Shown here: in pieces, positions 28,936-38,688 of the stretch
Numbering within the stretch: the stretch's first letter is position 1
Layout: the number at the start of each line of letters is the position of its first letter
Source: Acidobacteriota bacterium
Lineage (GTDB): Bacteria > Acidobacteriota > Terriglobia > Terriglobales > Acidobacteriaceae
DNA length: 64,000 nt
Assembly (NCBI GenBank): GCA_021800255.1
Contig: JAJYZC010000005.1
Location: 1-64,000 of the forward strand
Direction: 5' to 3'
Position numbers and translations under genes: made by a program
The notes under the pieces: model-generated
Database searches by the model: none
Seen by the model: the letters and a program-made list of their open reading frames with translations, nothing else
Told to the model about the DNA's origin: nothing

Positions 28936-31116
28936 CTACGTGCGCAAGCGCGCGCCTACGTTGCCAACAGTCTCCACAATCCGGCGCTGAAAATCGGCAA
29001 GCTCTTCCTCGCGCAGGGTCCGGTCCGCCGCCTGAAACGTCGTCCGCAGCAGCAGTGCGTACTCGCCCGCGCCCAGCCGCGCCTCACGAAAGACCTCCCG
29101 CACCTGCCACTCCACCAGCTCGGGAATCTGCAATTCCGCCATGGCGGCATCGATCGTCTCCCACGCGATACCCTCGCCGAGCACCAGCGAAAAATCGCGC
29201 CGCACCGGCTGGAAACGCGAAATCTCCCGCGCCGCGGGGGAGCGCAGGGGCAGCTTATACAGCCGGTCCAGATACAATTCGCCCACCAGCACGCGCTCCT
29301 TCAGCTTGGCCGCCGCGGCGACCTTGCGCTCCGCGGCCAGGCGCGGGTGCACCTCGCCGAACCAACCCACCGTTACGCCCTCGGCTACCACGCGCGCGGC
29401 GCGGTAGGGGTGCAGCCACTCCGGCGTCAAGCCGGCCTCGGCCGGAAAGCGGTCAAAGTACACGCTCCGGGCCTCGAAGCGCGATAGCGCCTGCTCCACC
29501 GCGCCCTTCAGATCGTAGAAGTCGATCGCCCGCCTCTCGTGCAGCGCGCTCTCGTCGGGAAAACTGCCCACGGCGCCAAATGCCAGCACCGGCCGCTCGT
29601 CCACCTTCTCTGCCGTGCCGCTGAACACCGTCCCCAGCTCGAACAGCCGCACATCATTTACGTCGCGGTTCAAATTGCCCGCGATCATAGTCAGCATTCC
29701 CGGCACCAGCGACGGCCGCAGCACACCGGCTTCCTCGCTGAGCGGATTGCCCAGCGCAACCACCTGACCGGGCTGCGCCGCCGTCCACGCGCCCTCCGCC
29801 GCGGAACAGAAGGTGCTCGAAATCGCCTCGTGGAATCCGGCCCCGCGCAGGACGCTGCGCACCGCGGCCTCCTTTTCTGCCCATGGCAGCGCCTTCACTC
29901 CTTCGCCAAACGCCGGCAGCGTGTTGGCGAAGCGGTTGTACCCGTAGACACGCGCGATCTCTTCGATCAGATCGATCTCCCGCTCCAGGTCGAGCCTCCA
30001 GCTCGGCAGCGTCACCTGCCACGACACCGGCCCTAAAGTCTGCTCCGCCGCAGGCGCCGCATGGGGCTGACTTGCTGACGCGCCAACTCGCTGGCTGGCT
30101 AACTTGCATCCCAGCGCCGTCAGCACGCTTTCGGCTGCCGCCGCAGTGATCCCAACCGGATTTTCTGTTGCGCCCAGAATGCGGTGGACCTCGCTGAGCG
30201 CAAGAGCAACGGGCCTGCGCCGCGCGGTGCGTTCTTCGAAGGCCGCCACGCGCGCGTCCACCAGCTCACCCTCGATCCATCCGCCGCTGGCGAGCAGAAT
30301 CGCGCTCACCAGCGCCGACGCCACGGGCGCGGCGTTGAAGTCCGCGCCGCGCTCGAATCTGTGGCTTGCGTCGGTGTGCAATCCGTGCCGCCGCGCCGTT
30401 TGCCGCACCGCCATAGGCTCGAACCACGCCGCCTCAATGAGCACGTTCTTCGTTTCGGCCGTGATCATCGTGTCCCAGCCGCCCATCACCCCGGCCAGCG
30501 CCAGCGCCTTCTTGTGATCGGCCACGACCAGGTCCTCGGCGTCGAGCACGCGCTCCACGCCGTCCAGCGTCTTCAGCCGCTCGCCCTTGCGCGCACGCCG
30601 CACCACGATCCCGCCTTCGATCTTGTCTAAATCAAAAGCGTGCGCCGGCTGGCCCATCGCCAGCCAGGCAAAGTTCGTCGCGTCCACGGCGTTCGAGATC
30701 ATCTTCTGTTCGAGCAGGCCGAAGTACGTTGCAACCTCTGCTCCCGCGAACCAGTCGCGCGACTCGCCGATGGTTACATCTCTCAGCACCCGCGCCGTAA
30801 ACCGTCCGCACGCATCCTCAGCCTCAATGCGCACCGAAAAAGGCGGCGCCGCCGGCTGGGCTGCAGGGAGGGCGAACTCCAAGGGCTTGAGATCCAAGCC
30901 ATAGATCGCCGCCGCTTCGCGCGCCACGCCGTAGTGGTTCATCGCGTCTACGCGGTTGGTGGTGATGTCCATCTCGTAGAGCGAGCCGTCGCCCTCGCCA
31001 AGCGGATAGATGCCATCGACGGCGATGCCGCGCAGGGTCAGGTCTTCGGCAAGCTGCTTATCTCCGGAGGCCAATCCCGGCAGGTAGGCGCGAAGCCATT
31101 GGGTGAGTATCTTCAT
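28936..31116 (-). CDS. pheT: Phenylalanyl-tRNA synthetase beta subunit (lacks N-terminal EMAPII/OB domain)
   Basis: MKILTQWLRAYLPG...RGIAVDGIYPLGEGDGSLYEMDITTNRVDAMNHYGVAREAAAIYG; B3/B4, B5 and anticodon-binding-like C-terminal domain. Confidence 0.95.
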   Translation of the reverse strand: MKILTQWLRAYLPGLASGDKQLAEDLTLRGIAVDGIYPLGEGDGSLYEMDITTNRVDAMNHYGVAREAAAIYGLDLKPLEFALPAAQPAAPPFSVRIEAEDACGRFTARVLRDVTIGESRDWFAGAEVATYFGLLEQKMISNAVDATNFAWLAMGQPAHAFDLDKIEGGIVVRRARKGERLKTLDGVERVLDAEDLVVADHKKALALAGVMGGWDTMITAETKNVLIEAAWFEPMAVRQTARRHGLHTDASHRFERGADFNAAPVASALVSAILLASGGWIEGELVDARVAAFEERTARRRPVALALSEVHRILGATENPVGITAAAAESVLTALGCKLASQRVGASASQPHAAPAAEQTLGPVSWQVTLPSWRLDLEREIDLIEEIARVYGYNRFANTLPAFGEGVKALPWAEKEAAVRSVLRGAGFHEAISSTFCSAAEGAWTAAQPGQVVALGNPLSEEAGVLRPSLVPGMLTMIAGNLNRDVNDVRLFELGTVFSGTAEKVDERPVLAFGAVGSFPDESALHERRAIDFYDLKGAVEQALSRFEARSVYFDRFPAEAGLTPEWLHPYRAARVVAEGVTVGWFGEVHPRLAAERKVAAAAKLKERVLVGELYLDRLYKLPLRSPAAREISRFQPVRRDFSLVLGEGIAWETIDAAMAELQIPELVEWQVREVFREARLGAGEYALLLRTTFQAADRTLREEELADFQRRIVETVGNVGARLRT

Positions 31117-31128
31117 AATCCAAATCTG

Positions 31129-31624
31129 CGAGTTAGCGAGTTAGCATCCGCCTGCGGCGGACATAGCAAGTTAGCGGATACCATGCCGGCGCTCAAGGCT
31201 CCAGGACTCCCAGTAAGCCGTTGATCAATTTCGCCACTTCAGTGCCCAGATCGAGGAGCCGCTGTTCCAATTCTGCTTCCACGAACCTCATGTCACGGGC
31301 GAGTTCAAGCTGCGTTTCCAATTCATAAAGCGATCCGCGCGCGAGACCTAGCGAGTTCCGTAATTGGGCATCCGTCAATCGGCCGTGGCCTTCCGCAATG
31401 TTGCTCGCAATAGAGACGGCGGATCGCCGCAGTTGCATCCGCAACCCGAAGGTTTCCGACTTCGGAAACTCCTCGGTCGCGAGATAGACCTCTCGTGCCA
31501 ACTGCATCGCCTTCTGCCAAGCAACCAGGTCCCGAAAATGCCTAGTTCTTGCCACGAGAGTACCCCTTCCTCGCCTCCGCTAACTTGCTAACTTGCGATG
31601 TGCGCGCAGCGCACGGCTAACTCA
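31129..31624. repeat. TTAGC-rich inverted repeats flanking a four-helix-bundle gene
   Basis: gcgagttagcgagttagc...gcaagttagcgg on the left; cgctaacttgctaacttgc...ggctaactc on the right. Confidence 0.5.
31193..31555 (-). CDS. Four helix bundle protein (S23/IVP-like)
   Basis: FRDLVAWQKAMQLAREVYLATEEFPKSETFGLRMQLRRSAVSIASNIAEGHGR...LGLARGSLYELETQLELA. Confidence 0.93.
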   Translation of the reverse strand: MARTRHFRDLVAWQKAMQLAREVYLATEEFPKSETFGLRMQLRRSAVSIASNIAEGHGRLTDAQLRNSLGLARGSLYELETQLELARDMRFVEAELEQRLLDLGTEVAKLINGLLGVLEP

Positions 31625-31629
31625 CTGTC

Positions 31630-32736
31630 TCATGCAAACTGCCCCAAAAACCGCATGTCTCCCGCATAAAAGCTGCCGATCTCGCTGATCCCGTATTTCA
31701 TCATGGCGATGCGCTCGACGCCCATCCCGAACGCGAACCCTGAGATCTTCCTGGGGTCGTAGGCTGGCTGCTTTTGCGCCGCGAAGGCGAAGACCGCCGG
31801 ATCGACCATGCCGCAGCCCAGCAGTTCGATCCAGCCCGAGTCTTTGCACTTGCGGCAGCCCTTGCCGCCGCAGAAGATGCAACTGATCTGCACGTCGGCG
31901 CTGGGCTCGGTGAAAGGAAAGAACGACGGGAAGAAGCGCGTCTTGACCGCCGGGCCAAACAGAGCCTTCATGGCGTGGTCCAACGTCCCTTTGAGATCGC
32001 TGAAGGTAACGTTGGTGTCCACGCACAGCCCCTCGACCTGATGAAAAATCGGCGAGTGGGTGGCGTCGGCGGCGTCGTTGCGGTGCACCTTGCCGGGAAT
32101 CACGATGCGCACCGGCGGCGGCTGCTGCTCCATGGTCCGCATCTGCACCGGCGAGGTGTGCGTGCGCAGGAGCAGCCGGTCGCGCAGCGGCTTGCGCTCC
32201 TGCGCGGCGATCACCAGCGTGTCCTGGGTGTCGCGCGCGGGATGGCCGGGGGGGAAGTTCATGCTCTCGAAGTTGTAGTAGTCGGTTTCGACCTCCGGGC
32301 CCACGCCCACCGAGTAACCCAGCGCAGCGAACACCGCGACAATCTCATTCATGGTGCGCGTAATCGGGTGCTCGGCGCCCAGCAGCCGCCGCGTGCCGGG
32401 CAGGGTGATGTCGATGGCCTCGGTTTGGAGCGCGGCATCGCTCGGCCCGGCGCCCAACGCCGCGTCCAGCAGGCCCTCCACCACAGCCTTCAGGGCGTTG
32501 AAGCGCACGCCCAGCGCCTTTTTGGCCTCCGCCGGCGCGGCCTTCAGCCAACGCCCCGAAACTTCGTTGAGCCGCCCCTGCTTGCGCCCCAGCCACTCCA
32601 GCCGGAACGCCTCGCGGTCCGCCTCGCCGCCGAGCGCGGCTGCCGCCTCGCGCGCCTGCCGCTCCAGCGCGGCAAACGCCTCGTCCAGCGCGGCCTCATC
32701 AAACGCCGTCAGATTGGGAATCGCCTCATTCCTCAT
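31630..32736 (-). CDS. pheS: Phenylalanyl-tRNA synthetase alpha subunit
   Basis: HPITRTMNEIVAVFAALGYSVGVGPEVETDYYNFESMNFPPGHPARDTQDT...HQVEGLCVDTNVTFSDLKGTL...GFAFGMGVERIAMMKYGI. Confidence 0.97.
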   Translation of the reverse strand: MRNEAIPNLTAFDEAALDEAFAALERQAREAAAALGGEADREAFRLEWLGRKQGRLNEVSGRWLKAAPAEAKKALGVRFNALKAVVEGLLDAALGAGPSDAALQTEAIDITLPGTRRLLGAEHPITRTMNEIVAVFAALGYSVGVGPEVETDYYNFESMNFPPGHPARDTQDTLVIAAQERKPLRDRLLLRTHTSPVQMRTMEQQPPPVRIVIPGKVHRNDAADATHSPIFHQVEGLCVDTNVTFSDLKGTLDHAMKALFGPAVKTRFFPSFFPFTEPSADVQISCIFCGGKGCRKCKDSGWIELLGCGMVDPAVFAFAAQKQPAYDPRKISGFAFGMGVERIAMMKYGISEIGSFYAGDMRFLGQFA

Positions 32737-32944
32737 GCGTAAATGCAGAATAAACTACCTGGCGAGGCGTCTGCGGCTTCCGGTAGGGTTGAGCCAGCCT
32801 GGGATGGTACACGGAGCGCAGAGTCTGGCTTCAACCTTATGCCCAGTTAAACCAAGCCGATGCTATACTCAGGTTGCGTTCGTCAGGTTCACGGCGATGC
32901 GCCTGGAACTTAGAGCGGACGGTTACGGTACCGGGAGGAGCACC

Positions 32945-33538
32945 ATCGCATTCGACAAGCGTTCTACCAAGTCCTTTATCCGCGTCAACGAGCGGATTCG
33001 CGCGCGCGAGATTCGCGTCATCGACGAAAACGGCGTGCAGATCGGCATTCTTCCGCCCTACGAGGCGCTGAAGATCGCCCGGGAACGGGCCCTCGACCTG
33101 GTAGAGGTCTCGCCCAACGCGATCCCGCCCGTCTGCCGCATCCAGGATTACGGCCGTTACCTCTACGAAAAGGAAAAGAGCGAACGGGCAGCGCGCAAGC
33201 GGCAAAAGGTGATCACCATCAAGGAAGTCAAGTTCAGTGTCACCGTGGACGAGCACGACTACCAGACCAAGAAGAACCAGGCCGTGCGCTTTCTGGCCGA
33301 GGGAGACAAGGTGAAGGCCAGCCTGCGCTTTCGCGGCCGCCAGATGGCCCACCGCGAGCTGGGCTATAAAATCATCAACCGGCTCATCCAAGACGTAAGC
33401 GATGCCGGGGTGGTGGAGTTTATGCCGCGCATGGAAGGCACCACTCTGCACGCCATCCTGGCCCCTGCAAAAAAGGAAGGCGGCAAGCCCAAAGCGCCTG
33501 CCGCGCCGCAGGCTGCGGCGCCACCGCCCTCGGAGTAG
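32945..33538 (+). CDS. infC: Translation initiation factor IF-3
   Basis: IRVNERIRAREIRVIDENGVQIGILPPYEALKIARERALDLVEVSPNAIPPVCRIQDYGRYLYEKEK...; probable ATC start at 32945 with GGGAGGAG upstream; in-frame ATG alternative at 32897. Confidence 0.93.
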   Translation: MAFDKRSTKSFIRVNERIRAREIRVIDENGVQIGILPPYEALKIARERALDLVEVSPNAIPPVCRIQDYGRYLYEKEKSERAARKRQKVITIKEVKFSVTVDEHDYQTKKNQAVRFLAEGDKVKASLRFRGRQMAHRELGYKIINRLIQDVSDAGVVEFMPRMEGTTLHAILAPAKKEGGKPKAPAAPQAAAPPPSE

Positions 33539-33655
33539 CGCGCCACCTGTTCTTCCCGCATGGCTGGTCCGCGCCTCCGCGGTGATGCTGCGGTCCTTGT
33601 ACCCGGCCCCGCCGGACTTGTGCAGGGCAGGAGCTTTCGTCAGGACAAGCGCATC

Positions 33656-34297
33656 TCAATCTTCCGCTTGCGTAGCGGCCCCATCCACAAGCGGCATATA
33701 CTTTCGCACGGTCTCGTCCCAGCGCTCAATCCGCCCCGTCAAAATATCGTAGTACCAGCCGTGTACGGCCAACCGTCTCTCCGCCATGGCCCGCCGCACC
33801 GCGGCCTGCGCGAGCAGGCTGCTCAGTTGCGCCACCACGTTGCCTCGAATCAACGCCGCCAGCTCTGCACCTTTGCCGTCGGCAGGGTTCAACGGCTGCC
33901 GGTGATCGAACGCCGCCTTTACATGCTCCAGCCAGCGCTGCGCTTGGGGAAGATTTTCCAACTTTTTGCGGTCGAGCGCCGCCTTGATCGCTCCGCAGTC
34001 CGAGTGGCCGCATACAATCACGTGCCTTACCCGCAGCACCTCTACGGCGTATTCGATCGTCGCCGTCACTCCGTCCGCGTCCTGGCTCGCCGCCGGCACG
34101 ATGTTCCCGATGCTGCGCGCAATAAATAGGTCGCCCGGCTCCGTTCCCAGGATCAGATCCGGCAGGACGCGCGAATCGGCGCAGGTGATGAATAAGTACG
34201 CCGGAGACTGGCTCTCCGCCAAGAGGCGAAATCGGCTCTTCTTCGCTGGAAACACCTCGGCCAGAAACCGCTTATAGCCTTCAATCAACCGATCCAT
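33656..34297 (-). CDS. Beta-carbonic anhydrase
   Basis: AYLFITCADSRVLPDLILGTEPGDLFIARSIGNIVP...EVLRVRHVIVCGHSDCGAIKAAL. Confidence 0.96.
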   Translation of the reverse strand: MDRLIEGYKRFLAEVFPAKKSRFRLLAESQSPAYLFITCADSRVLPDLILGTEPGDLFIARSIGNIVPAASQDADGVTATIEYAVEVLRVRHVIVCGHSDCGAIKAALDRKKLENLPQAQRWLEHVKAAFDHRQPLNPADGKGAELAALIRGNVVAQLSSLLAQAAVRRAMAERRLAVHGWYYDILTGRIERWDETVRKYMPLVDGAATQAED

Positions 34298-34403
34298 TCA
34301 GACCTCTCGCGTTTTCGCCGCGCATCGGAAATTCAGGATGCACGATTACTTGTGTCGCGGTTATGCGTCTACCTTTGTCGCGGTTATGCTCCCGGCCTTG
34401 TGC

Positions 34404-35342
34404 TCAACCCACCTTCGCGCCGGCTGCTTCCAGAACGGGCGCGTGCTGGAGCAGCCCTAGCTCGCCGGCCAGCCGTTCTAACCGGGCGCGCGTAGCCGGC
34501 GCTGGAGGAACCAGCGGCAGGCGCAGCGTATCCGTGCAGCGGCCCATCAGGTTCAGCACCGTTTTCACCGGTCCAGGATTGGACTCCCAGAAGTTGGCAT
34601 CGAAGAGCCGCGCAAAGCGCCGTTCCAGCTCGCGCGCCTCATCCCAACGATTCTCAAGGGCGGCGCGCACCATGCGCGTCACTTCGGCGGGCGCTTCGTT
34701 TGAGGCTACACTGATCAGCCCCTGCGCCCCTACGGCGATGGCCGCCAGCGCCAAGCCATCGTCGCCGGAGAAGATCTTGAACTCCCGCGGCAGGATATGC
34801 GCCAGCTCGGCAAACTGGCTCACCTTGCCGCTGGCCTCCTTAATGGCCTGGATATTCTCAGCCGCTTGGACCAGCCGCGCTACTGTCTCCGGCTCCAGGT
34901 TCGCCGCCGTCCGTCCAGGCACGTTGTAAACGCATACGGGCAGCGGATCGACCGCGCGCGCCAGCGCCAGGAAATGCTGGTACTGGCCCTCCTGCGTCGG
35001 CTTGTTGTAATACGGATTAGCCGACAGCACTGCGTCTACGCCGGAGATGCGCTTCAGTTGCGCGGCCTGGCGCACCAGCACACGGGTGGAATTGTGCGTG
35101 CAGCCGGCCCAGACCGGGACCCGTCCCGCAGCCGTCTCCACCACGATCCGCACCGCGCGCAGCCACTCTTCTTCATCCAGGGTCGCAGCCTCGCCGGTCG
35201 ATCCACAGGCCACCAGAAAATCAATCCCCGACTCGATCTGCCAGTCCGCCAGCGCCCGCAGCGCCAACTCGTCGATCGACCCATCCGCCCGGAAGGGCGT
35301 CACAATCGCAGTACCGCAACCCGTAGTTTTCATAACGGCCAT
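34404..35342 (-). CDS. dapA: 4-hydroxy-tetrahydrodipicolinate synthase
   Basis: GTAIVTPFRADGSIDELALRALADWQIESGIDFLVACGSTGEAATLDEEE...YNKPTQEGQYQHFLALA...VYNVPGRTAANL. Confidence 0.95.
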   Translation of the reverse strand: MAVMKTTGCGTAIVTPFRADGSIDELALRALADWQIESGIDFLVACGSTGEAATLDEEEWLRAVRIVVETAAGRVPVWAGCTHNSTRVLVRQAAQLKRISGVDAVLSANPYYNKPTQEGQYQHFLALARAVDPLPVCVYNVPGRTAANLEPETVARLVQAAENIQAIKEASGKVSQFAELAHILPREFKIFSGDDGLALAAIAVGAQGLISVASNEAPAEVTRMVRAALENRWDEARELERRFARLFDANFWESNPGPVKTVLNLMGRCTDTLRLPLVPPAPATRARLERLAGELGLLQHAPVLEAAGAKVG

Positions 35343-35761
35343 TGTATATCCAAAAGAATCCGGAGGACGGAACGCGGCGATCTTCCGCCGGTCTTCCTCA
35401 GCTTTACGTTGACTTTAGACACAAATTCCGATAAGCTAAATACCTGGTGCGGAGTTGCAGGGGTTTGTGCGCTCAGCGGCGCCCGCTAGGTGAACGCACC
35501 CGGCAGGAGACGCCGGAACAGACCACCGGCTGCTGAATTGCAACGTCTGTCTAGTGGAGCCAGAAGCTTTCTAGAGTGCAATTCCCGCCATTCTCACCCG
35601 AACAGGCGTGTTTGGCAGTGGGTAGAAGTTGGCCCTTTTGCGGATTTTGCGTGGGTCAATGTGCGTTACGCCAGAGATGAAGGCTGCGAGGTTGCGCAGC
35701 TAGCGGTTTTGGGCGCATCTACAACAGGTTTCTTGCGCAGGTTTTTTAGAGGGCAGAAGCG

Positions 35762-36184
35762 ATGTCGACCTTTGTTCCAAGCGGCAAGGAGATTGTCCGC
35801 AAATGGTATGTGATGGATGCCCAGGGGCAGACCCTGGGCCGACTGGCCACCAAAGCAGCCAGCGTGCTGAGCGGTAAGATGAATCCCCTGTTCATCCCCT
35901 ATCTGGATATGGGCGACCATGTCATCGTCATCAACGCCGAAAAGGTGCGCCTGACGGGCCTGAAAAACCAGAAGAAGGTCTATCGCCGTTACACTGGCTA
36001 TCCAGGCGGCCTACGCGAAGAGTCGTTCACGCGCTTGCTCAACCGCAAGCCCGAAAAGGTTCTCGAAGAAGCCATCAAGGGCATGTTGCCCAAGACCAAA
36101 TTAGGCCGGCAGATGGCCACCAAGCTGAAGGTCTATCGCGGCTCGAAGCACCCCCACCAGGCGCAGCAGCCGGTGGAACTGTAA
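35762..36184 (+). CDS. rplM: 50S ribosomal protein L13
   Basis: [26 protein letters not shown]...[18 protein letters not shown]...[17 protein letters not shown]. Confidence 0.98.
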   Translation: MSTFVPSGKEIVRKWYVMDAQGQTLGRLATKAASVLSGKMNPLFIPYLDMGDHVIVINAEKVRLTGLKNQKKVYRRYTGYPGGLREESFTRLLNRKPEKVLEEAIKGMLPKTKLGRQMATKLKVYRGSKHPHQAQQPVEL

Positions 36185-36305
36185 AAGCAGCTATTAGCTC
36201 TCAGCTTTCAGCTTATTTTGCGCGAGGGCGAACAGCCGTGAGAGAGCGGAAATGTTCGATTTGAGCACCAAGAAGCTGAAAGCTGACGGCTGAAAGCTAG
36301 GAGAG
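36185..36305. repeat. AGCTGAAAGCT inverted-repeat intergenic element
   Basis: tctcagctttcagctt near 36198-36214 versus aagctgaaagctgacggctgaaagctag near 36271-36300. Confidence 0.5.
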
Positions 36306-36308
36306 AGA

Positions 36309-36704
36309 ATGGCGGATCTGGTTCAGTATTACGGCACGGGGCGGCGCAAGTCGGCAATCGCCCGCGTTTTTCTGCGCCCCGGCGGCGGCGAATGGAAGAT
36401 CAACGGCAAGGCGTTCGACGCCTACTTTGTCACCGAGCAGCAGCGCGTGTCGGCTAAACGGACGCTGGCGGTTGCGGAGATGGCATCGAACTTCGATGTT
36501 ATCACCACGGTCAGCGGCGGCGGCGTGACTGCGCAGGCCGACGCCGTGAAGATGGGCGTGGCCCGCGCCTTGCTCAAGTTCAATCCGGAACTGCGAAAGG
36601 CGCTCAAGGCCGAAGGTCTGCTTACCCGCGATGCGCGCGTCAAGGAACGCAAAAAGTACGGCCAGAAGGGCGCCCGCAAGCGGTTCCAGTTCAGCAAGCG
36701 ATAA
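36309..36704 (+). CDS. rpsI: 30S ribosomal protein S9
   Basis: [35 protein letters not shown]...[17 protein letters not shown]. Confidence 0.98.
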   Translation: MADLVQYYGTGRRKSAIARVFLRPGGGEWKINGKAFDAYFVTEQQRVSAKRTLAVAEMASNFDVITTVSGGGVTAQADAVKMGVARALLKFNPELRKALKAEGLLTRDARVKERKKYGQKGARKRFQFSKR

Positions 36705-36894
36705 TGCGCTCGCTAACTGTCAACTTTCGTTTTTCAGCCGTCCGATCTTCCGGCCTTGCGGCCGCCCGGCGATTCACGAAGCAGACGGTCAGGCAAGGAC
36801 GAAGCTGAAAGCTGGTTTTTCAAATCTCCCGCGCAAGCGGTTCAATCCGGGCCAGGCGAAGGCCAGCCCGGATGCAATTCAACAAGGAGGAATC

Positions 36895-37773
36895 TTGGCC
36901 ACCATCACCATGAAGGAGCTGCTCGAAGCGGGTGTGCACTTCGGGCATCAGACCAAGCGCTGGAACCCCAGGATGAAGGAATACATCTTCGGCGAGCGCA
37001 ATGGAATCTACATCATCGACCTGCAAAAGACGCTCAAGCTCTTCAAGGATGCGTCCAAGTTTGTTACCGATCTGTGCGCCCAGGGCAAGACCATTCTTTT
37101 TGTTGGCACCAAGCGTCAGGCTCAGGACGCGGTTGCCGAAGAGGCCACGCGCGCGGGCATGCCCTATGTGAACCAGCGTTGGCTGGGCGGGCTGCTGACC
37201 AACTGGGTGACGGTGCAGAAGTCGGTGAAGCGCCTTCAGGAGATCGACGAGATGGCCACGGATGGCCGTTACGATCTGCTCACCAAGAAGGAAGTCATCC
37301 GGCTGGAGCGGGAGCGCAAGCATCTGCAAGCCAATTTGGCCGGCATCAAGAACATGAAGCGGCTTCCCGACGCGCTCTTCGTGGTGGACTCGAACAATGA
37401 GGTGATTGCCGTCAAGGAAGCTCGCAAGCTGGGTATTCCCGTAGTCGCCGTGGTGGACACCAACTGCGATCCCACCGTGGTCGATTACGTGATTCCGGGC
37501 AACGACGACGCGCTGCGCGCTATCCGCCTCTTTACTTCCAAGATCGCCGACTCGGCCGCCGAAGGCGTGAACCTGGCCGGTGACAAGGCTTTTGCTGAAG
37601 AGCAGCCGGCGCCGGAAGCAGCCGCGACGGTCACCGCAGATGGGGAAACGGCTATCAGCGACGACGAGGGATTCGAGCAGGCCATGGGTAGCGGCGTTCG
37701 CAAGGCGCCCACCACCGTCGCAACCTTGGACGAGGCCCTGGACGAGGCCGATGTGGCCAACGGCGGCCTTTAG
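36895..37773 (+). CDS. rpsB: 30S ribosomal protein S2
   Basis: TTG start at 36895 after AAGGAGGA: (M)[49 protein letters not shown]. Confidence 0.97.
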   Translation: MATITMKELLEAGVHFGHQTKRWNPRMKEYIFGERNGIYIIDLQKTLKLFKDASKFVTDLCAQGKTILFVGTKRQAQDAVAEEATRAGMPYVNQRWLGGLLTNWVTVQKSVKRLQEIDEMATDGRYDLLTKKEVIRLERERKHLQANLAGIKNMKRLPDALFVVDSNNEVIAVKEARKLGIPVVAVVDTNCDPTVVDYVIPGNDDALRAIRLFTSKIADSAAEGVNLAGDKAFAEEQPAPEAAATVTADGETAISDDEGFEQAMGSGVRKAPTTVATLDEALDEADVANGGL

Positions 37774-37893
37774 TTTTTCTTGCCCGTCAAGGGGCGAGTA
37801 AGGCAATCAGCGTGGCCGCCGGCGCGCCGTGCCACGCTCTTCTTATGCCGGGAACATTCCGGCCCGAACCATGCGAAGACTGCGGGAAGAGAG

Positions 37894-38547
37894 ATGACAA
37901 CAGTGAGTGAAAAGATCGATGCCCGGCTGGTAAAGGAGTTGCGCGAGAAATCGGGCGCACCCATGGGTGAATGTTTGAAGGCGTTGCAGGAGGCCAAGGC
38001 GGACATCGAGGAAGCCTTCGTGGTGCTGCGTAAGCGCGGCGTTGCCTCGGCGCAGAAAAAAGCTGCACGCGCCACCAATGAAGGCGCGGTGGGCACCTAC
38101 ATTCACGCCGGCGGCAAGATCGGCGTCCTCGTCGAGTTGAACTGCGAGAGCGACTTTGTAGCCCGCACCGCCGACTTCCAGGAGCTGCTCAAGGACATCG
38201 CCATGCACATCGCGGCCAGCGATCCCCGCTACGTAAAGCCCGAGGACGTAACCGCTCAGGATCTGGAGCGCGAGAAGGACATCTATCGCGCCCAGGCTGC
38301 GACCACGGGCAAGCCTGCGCCGGTCATCGAAAAAATTGTGGACGGCAAAATGGCCAAGTTTTACGAGGAAGTCTGCCTGCTGGAACAGCCCTTCATCAAG
38401 GATCAGGCCATCAGCATCAAGGAACTGATCGCGCAGAAGGTCGCCAAGCTGGGCGAGAACATCACCGTGCGGCGTTTTGCCCGCTTCAAGGTGGGCGCCG
38501 CCGAATGGACTGTGGCGCAAACCAAGGCCGTCGAAACCGCCGAATAA
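37894..38547 (+). CDS. tsf: Elongation factor Ts
   Basis: DARLVKELREKSGAPMGECLKALQEAKADIEEAFVVLRKRG...VELNCESDFVART. Confidence 0.97.
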   Translation: MTTVSEKIDARLVKELREKSGAPMGECLKALQEAKADIEEAFVVLRKRGVASAQKKAARATNEGAVGTYIHAGGKIGVLVELNCESDFVARTADFQELLKDIAMHIAASDPRYVKPEDVTAQDLEREKDIYRAQAATTGKPAPVIEKIVDGKMAKFYEEVCLLEQPFIKDQAISIKELIAQKVAKLGENITVRRFARFKVGAAEWTVAQTKAVETAE

Positions 38548-38566
38548 CTACATCTCAAAAGACTGC

Positions 38567-38597
38567 GGGCAGGCCGCATCGCGGCCTGCCCTCTTTA
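38567..38597 (+). terminator. Rho-independent terminator after tsf
   Basis: GGGCAGGCCGC-atc-GCGGCCTGCCC followed by TCTTTATT. Confidence 0.8.
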
Positions 38598-38688
38598 TTG
38601 CGCCTCGCTTAATGTCCGCGCTTTACGGCCCGTAGCCGCAAAGAAAGGTATAGAACCCGCTGCGGGCATCCTTCACTCCGCCGCGCCC

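Noticed and set aside
34345-34390. Two near copies of tttgtcgcggttatgc
   Set aside because: Only two short copies; could be chance or a small duplication, no further support.
35440-35760. Possible tRNA or structured leader upstream of rplM
   Set aside because: Could not fold a cloverleaf or recognise a known leader by eye; left unannotated.
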